Shown here in pieces: positions 61,378 through 64,000 of a DNA stretch of 64,000 nucleotides. The translations under genes were made by a program, and so were the position numbers. The DNA comes from Flavobacteriales bacterium. Lineage in GTDB: Bacteria > Bacteroidota > Bacteroidia > Flavobacteriales_F > PHOS-HE28. The notes under the pieces were generated by a model. The model was not told the DNA's origin. It did not search any database and saw nothing but the letters and a program-made list of their open reading frames with translations. The stretch's first letter is position 1; each line of letters opens with the position of its first letter. The DNA is taken from the NCBI GenBank assembly GCA_016710015.1, contig JADJLR010000008.1:62001-126000 (forward strand). Reading direction: 5' to 3'.

Positions 61378-63057
61378 CTAGTTCACCAACAACACTTCCG
61401 AACTCCAACTGCCTCCACGTTCGAAGCGCAGTAAGTACAAGCCAGGACCGAATCCGGAAAGGTCAATGTGTTCCCGGTCCGTATTGAGCCTTGAGCTTTT
61501 TACCAGCCTGCCGGTAGGGTCGAACAAATACACATGAGCTCTGTCCATACCCATGACAACGACCGATCCGTGAGCTGGATTCGGATGAATACCAACCGCG
61601 GGGCGTTCAATGTGCTCTTGCGAAAGGATCGAGCACTCAATGAACGGATCGGCCTCCAACTGGACACCTGTGCTTAGGTCATGCCCATTGAACCCAGGAA
61701 AATCTACAGGATACTTCTCCGCACGGAATACGAGATTCCCTTGGTAAGCACCGCCACCGTTCGATGGAATGGGTTCGGTCGAACTGAGCATACCAACATG
61801 CGTTTCCGGGTTGACATATTCCCAGACTTTCTCCCCTTCATGGGTCACCTCGAACAGACGCCCCTTCTCGCCCTCGCAGATCAGGGTATTGCCTGACGCG
61901 GACCGCCTTGCACCGGAAATGAAAAAGGAATAGAAGGTGACAGGATCCTCAGCACGATAGTTCCAAGCCTTTGTACTTGGCCCGAAGACCTCCCCTGTTG
62001 ATGGTGTTCCATACGCGCCTGGGGTGCTCTGCGGCGGTTCGATGACATCGATCTCCGAAAATCCGATAGGCCTATCCAGTCCGTTATTGAAGATCATGAT
62101 ACCCCCACCATCCGGAAAGCCCGAAGGGATCCAGTGCGCATCATGCTGGCGCCATAGCATCTGATCGACCGTTGTGCCACGATCATACACCTGCGGGTTT
62201 CCATATCGGTAAAGAAGATCACCGCCCTTACCATAGGTGCCACCGCTATGTCCAGCGGCTTCTTCCGTCGTCGTGCTATGGTCCAAGATCCATATTTCGC
62301 TCATTATCTGCGAGCTCAGTACGATCTGATCCAATTCCGCATTGTAGTCGATGGCGTTCAAGTGGATCCAGTCCGCTTGCCCGGGAATAGCAACGGCCGG
62401 ATTCAGCCAATTGATATTCAACAGTTCGGGATGATCCGCGACAACGCCGTAGTTGTCCTTGGTACTGTCCACTTCCTGAACAAGGTGATCCCATAGGTCC
62501 CACTGCCAGATGATATTTCCTGTTGTAGGACCTGTCGGTTCTATTTCAATTATCCGTTCATCAAATAGCCTGCCTTGGGGTAGATCCGCCGGTATCCTAC
62601 CAGCTGCAATGCATGCCGATTGGTCCTTCAAGACCCACGCGATCGCCAGGATATTCCCATTCGGCATTGGTGCGATATCGTGATGCAATCGCTTTTCAGC
62701 ATCATAGTAGACAAAGTCCCACGTCACATTCCCATTCCAATCCACCTTCTGTATGCGTTCCCCTCCACCACCTGCAATGATCAAGGAGCCGTTCGCTGTA
62801 TCCGCTTTCGCACATCTCAGCAAGGTCCCATCCTCCAACAGATACATGGAATTTCCCAAGGACAATCCATCGCCAACCCATGTATGGACCACCTCTCCAC
62901 AGGTATTCATCAAATACTGATCGTGACCGAACATGGCTCCCCACAGTATGTATCCATCATCCGTACCCGGATCGGATAGGAACAAACCCGTCGTTTGTTG
63001 CGCTTGGCCAAGTACAGGAAGCAGGACCACGGATAGAACAGAGAGAAATCTTGACAT
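61378..63057 (-). CDS. T9SS type A secreted arylsulfotransferase-like protein
   Basis: 559 residues. Signal peptide about 1-19 (ending LGQAQ). Aryl-sulfate sulfotransferase/propeller region (about 25-470): GYILWGAMFGHDQYLMNTCGEVVHTW, LHHDIAPMPNGNILAIAW, GNIIWQWDLWDH, WIHLNAIDYNAELDQIVLSS, QHDAHWIPSG and LICEGEKGRLFEVTHEGEKVWEY. C-terminal type A sorting domain about 485-559: GIHPNPAHGSVVV, VYLFDPTGRLVKS, GPGLYLLRFE. Probably exported; whether it transfers sulphate groups is unproven, since catalytic His positions were not assigned. Confidence 0.87.
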   Translation of the reverse strand: MSRFLSVLSVVLLPVLGQAQQTTGLFLSDPGTDDGYILWGAMFGHDQYLMNTCGEVVHTWVGDGLSLGNSMYLLEDGTLLRCAKADTANGSLIIAGGGGERIQKVDWNGNVTWDFVYYDAEKRLHHDIAPMPNGNILAIAWVLKDQSACIAAGRIPADLPQGRLFDERIIEIEPTGPTTGNIIWQWDLWDHLVQEVDSTKDNYGVVADHPELLNINWLNPAVAIPGQADWIHLNAIDYNAELDQIVLSSQIMSEIWILDHSTTTEEAAGHSGGTYGKGGDLLYRYGNPQVYDRGTTVDQMLWRQHDAHWIPSGFPDGGGIMIFNNGLDRPIGFSEIDVIEPPQSTPGAYGTPSTGEVFGPSTKAWNYRAEDPVTFYSFFISGARRSASGNTLICEGEKGRLFEVTHEGEKVWEYVNPETHVGMLSSTEPIPSNGGGAYQGNLVFRAEKYPVDFPGFNGHDLSTGVQLEADPFIECSILSQEHIERPAVGIHPNPAHGSVVVMGMDRAHVYLFDPTGRLVKSSRLNTDREHIDLSGFGPGLYLLRFERGGSWSSEVLLVN

Positions 63058-63390
63058 GGATCGTCATGTTGATCGACAATGTTAATGCACAGGCGAAATA
63101 TGGTGGACTTGTACTGCCTGACGACCACAATTTCGACTGAAATCGGGAATTTCTGATGCAGATGATGATCAGTATGTCCAATACATTCTTTCGCTTACGC
63201 TCATAGGTCGGGGTCGTATCCCTTTGTACTTTAAGTATTCCATCTTCAGGACCGGGATCCACCCTGATCTTGACCACGAACGAAGTCGGTCGGCAGGGAA
63301 CGCGTTCTTCATCAAGTGGAGGAATAGGATCACTCATGAACTCCAATACGTTCCAACACCTCGATCCGCACGAGTTCGTACAGCGTGCTC
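63058..63390. other. Gene-free stretch upstream of VOC copy 2
   Basis: 333 bp between divergent genes, with no convincing gene. A short open stretch from 63336 (MNSNTFQHLDPHEFVQRA) runs into VOC copy 2 DNA in another frame and is likely spurious. It contains the duplicated upstream block described for VOC copy 2. Confidence 0.4.
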
Positions 63391-63774
63391 ATGTACCTTG
63401 GCACCAACGATCACCATCCAATTACCCGACACATCACCGGCATCGACGGATCCTGCTTCCGCGCGGACGACCACAAGGCACTGGCCGCGTGGTACAACAA
63501 TCACTTCGGCATCAACGATGAAGCGAACGGCTGGGTCTGGAATCAGGATGCCGGCCCCACTGTGTTCTCGCCCTTCAAGCGCGACAGCGACTACTTCGAC
63601 GCCAAGCAAGCCTTCATGCTCAACCTGCGCGTGCAGGACATGGATGGCCTGCTGAAGAAGCTCGAGGCCGACGGTGTGCGCATAGACCCCAAGCGCATGG
63701 ACGAATACTACGGCCGCTTTGCGTGGGTGTACGATCCAGAAAGGAACAAGATCGAGTTGTGGGAGCCGAAGTAG
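63391..63774 (+). CDS. VOC family protein, copy 2
   Basis: About 127 residues from the ATG at 63391. From residue 12 the sequence is very similar to copy 1 (GPTVFSPFKRDSDYFDAKQ, GLLKKLEADGVR, DPKRMDE and FAWVYDPE identical). Where copy 1 has its ATG (MTRHVTG) this copy has ATT (ITRHITG), so translation must start elsewhere, presumably at 63391, giving a short N-terminal extension. Upstream DNA (TGCTC...CTTGGCACC) is also shared. A recent duplication flanking the secreted sulfotransferase-like gene. Confidence 0.85.
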   Translation: MYLGTNDHHPITRHITGIDGSCFRADDHKALAAWYNNHFGINDEANGWVWNQDAGPTVFSPFKRDSDYFDAKQAFMLNLRVQDMDGLLKKLEADGVRIDPKRMDEYYGRFAWVYDPERNKIELWEPK

Positions 63775-63786
63775 GGTTGAGCAGTC

Positions 63787-64000
63787 ATGACCTCAGAGCC
63801 ATACCATCTCGTAAAAACCATGCAGCTCCTTACAGATGGCAGTTGGACAGAGCCTGTTCTACACACGGACCCGACCCTACTTATCGGAAAGCAGTTAGTG
63901 ATCGCGATACGCTATCCTAAGGACAACACGGAGGCGCTCGTTCACTTTTACGGTCCCATCACGCGCATCAACGAGGAAGACGGCATTGTGATCTGTCGTA
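63787..64000 (+). CDS. Unrecognised protein, 3' end beyond window
   Basis: ATG at 63787 followed by at least 71 open codons to the window edge (MTSEPYHLVKTMQLL ... ITRINEEDGIVIC). The composition is soluble and beta-rich (PVLHTDPTLLIGKQLVIAIRY, ALVHFYGPITRI), like a small beta-barrel. Located 10 bp after VOC copy 2 on the same strand. No family recognised. Confidence 0.65.
   Translation, partial: MTSEPYHLVKTMQLLTDGSWTEPVLHTDPTLLIGKQLVIAIRYPKDNTEALVHFYGPITRINEEDGIVICR

Noticed and set aside
61190..61381. Open stretch MNRAIFRSPLV...IFGASGSEA after VOC copy 1
   Set aside because: It lacks a clear start signal, runs into the end of the convergent gene, and no family pattern was seen; possibly a remnant but not supportable.
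63336..63521. Short open frame starting MNSNTFQHLDPHEF
   Set aside because: It continues in the wrong frame through the VOC copy 2 coding region, so it is probably chance.
1..64000. CRISPR arrays, integrases, transposases, att sites
   Set aside because: No direct-repeat arrays with unique spacers and no mobile-element proteins were seen; tandem repeats found are protein-coding or palindromic.

Overview
The window looks like a chromosomal segment of a GC-rich member of the Bacteroidota, most likely Flavobacteriales or a close relative. The indications are several type IX secretion (T9SS) C-terminal domains of both type A and type B, choice-of-anchor L proteins, two RemB/Wzi-like outer-membrane proteins, repeated Bacteroidota-type -7 promoter elements (TAnnTTTG) lying a few bases upstream of start codons, an almost complete lack of Shine-Dalgarno sequences, and the gene orders purH-mreBCD-mrdA-rodA and coaX-OMP-TPR-lptC-hemolysin-PpiD. 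No phage, integrase, transposase, rRNA or CRISPR array was seen. Most of the window is housekeeping and cell-envelope DNA.

Layout. 1-2.6 kb: an incomplete secreted protein made of ~120-residue repeats, a YqaA-like membrane protein and a small beta-barrel protein. 2.7-10.6 kb: purH followed by the cell-shape operon mreB-mreC-mreD-mrdA-rodA, with start/stop overlaps. 10.6-18.3 kb (minus strand): coaX, outer-membrane protein, TPR protein, lptC, small membrane protein, CBS-domain hemolysin-family protein and PpiD-like chaperone, an envelope-biogenesis cluster. 18.3-21.6 kb: tRNA-Phe, HD hydrolase, histidine kinase and gpmI. 21.6-27.1 kb: two tandem giant T9SS type B adhesin-like paralogues. 27.2-33.2 kb: M20 peptidase, LEA14-like lipoprotein, membrane protein, and an operon of a YyaL-type thioredoxin-domain protein with two odd secreted repeat proteins. 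33.3-43 kb (minus): tsaB, a TolC-family protein, an OmpA-like protein, a methionine synthase split into two genes under a SAM-I riboswitch, and a secreted S9 peptidase. 43.3-47.9 kb (minus): a cytochrome oxidase assembly operon (ctaB, two subunit III-type proteins, subunit IV, SCO1, DUF420, small CxxC protein). 48-55.4 kb (minus): cysQ, gmd, fcl, and a WecA-like transferase between two RemB/Wzi-like proteins, i.e. GDP-fucose and surface polysaccharide functions. 55.6-64 kb: small accessory genes, including a zinc-ribbon protein, a methyltransferase, two T9SS type A secreted proteins, an ArsR-SRPBCC-CsaA operon with a clear operator, a decaying membrane-protein gene, a catalytically truncated aldehyde dehydrogenase and a duplicated VOC protein.

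The most unusual observations are: (1) a composite palindromic element occurring twice (mreB-mreC and gmd-fcl); (2) a protein of six 22-residue repeats whose periodicity is restored only by correcting a frameshift; (3) a SAM-I riboswitch whose P4 arm carries what looks like a dispersed repeat; (4) five single-base frameshifts confined to 31.2-37.1 kb, which point to assembly error or local decay; (5) a histone-H1-like basic tail on GDP-mannose dehydratase. No wholly new multi-gene system is demonstrated.
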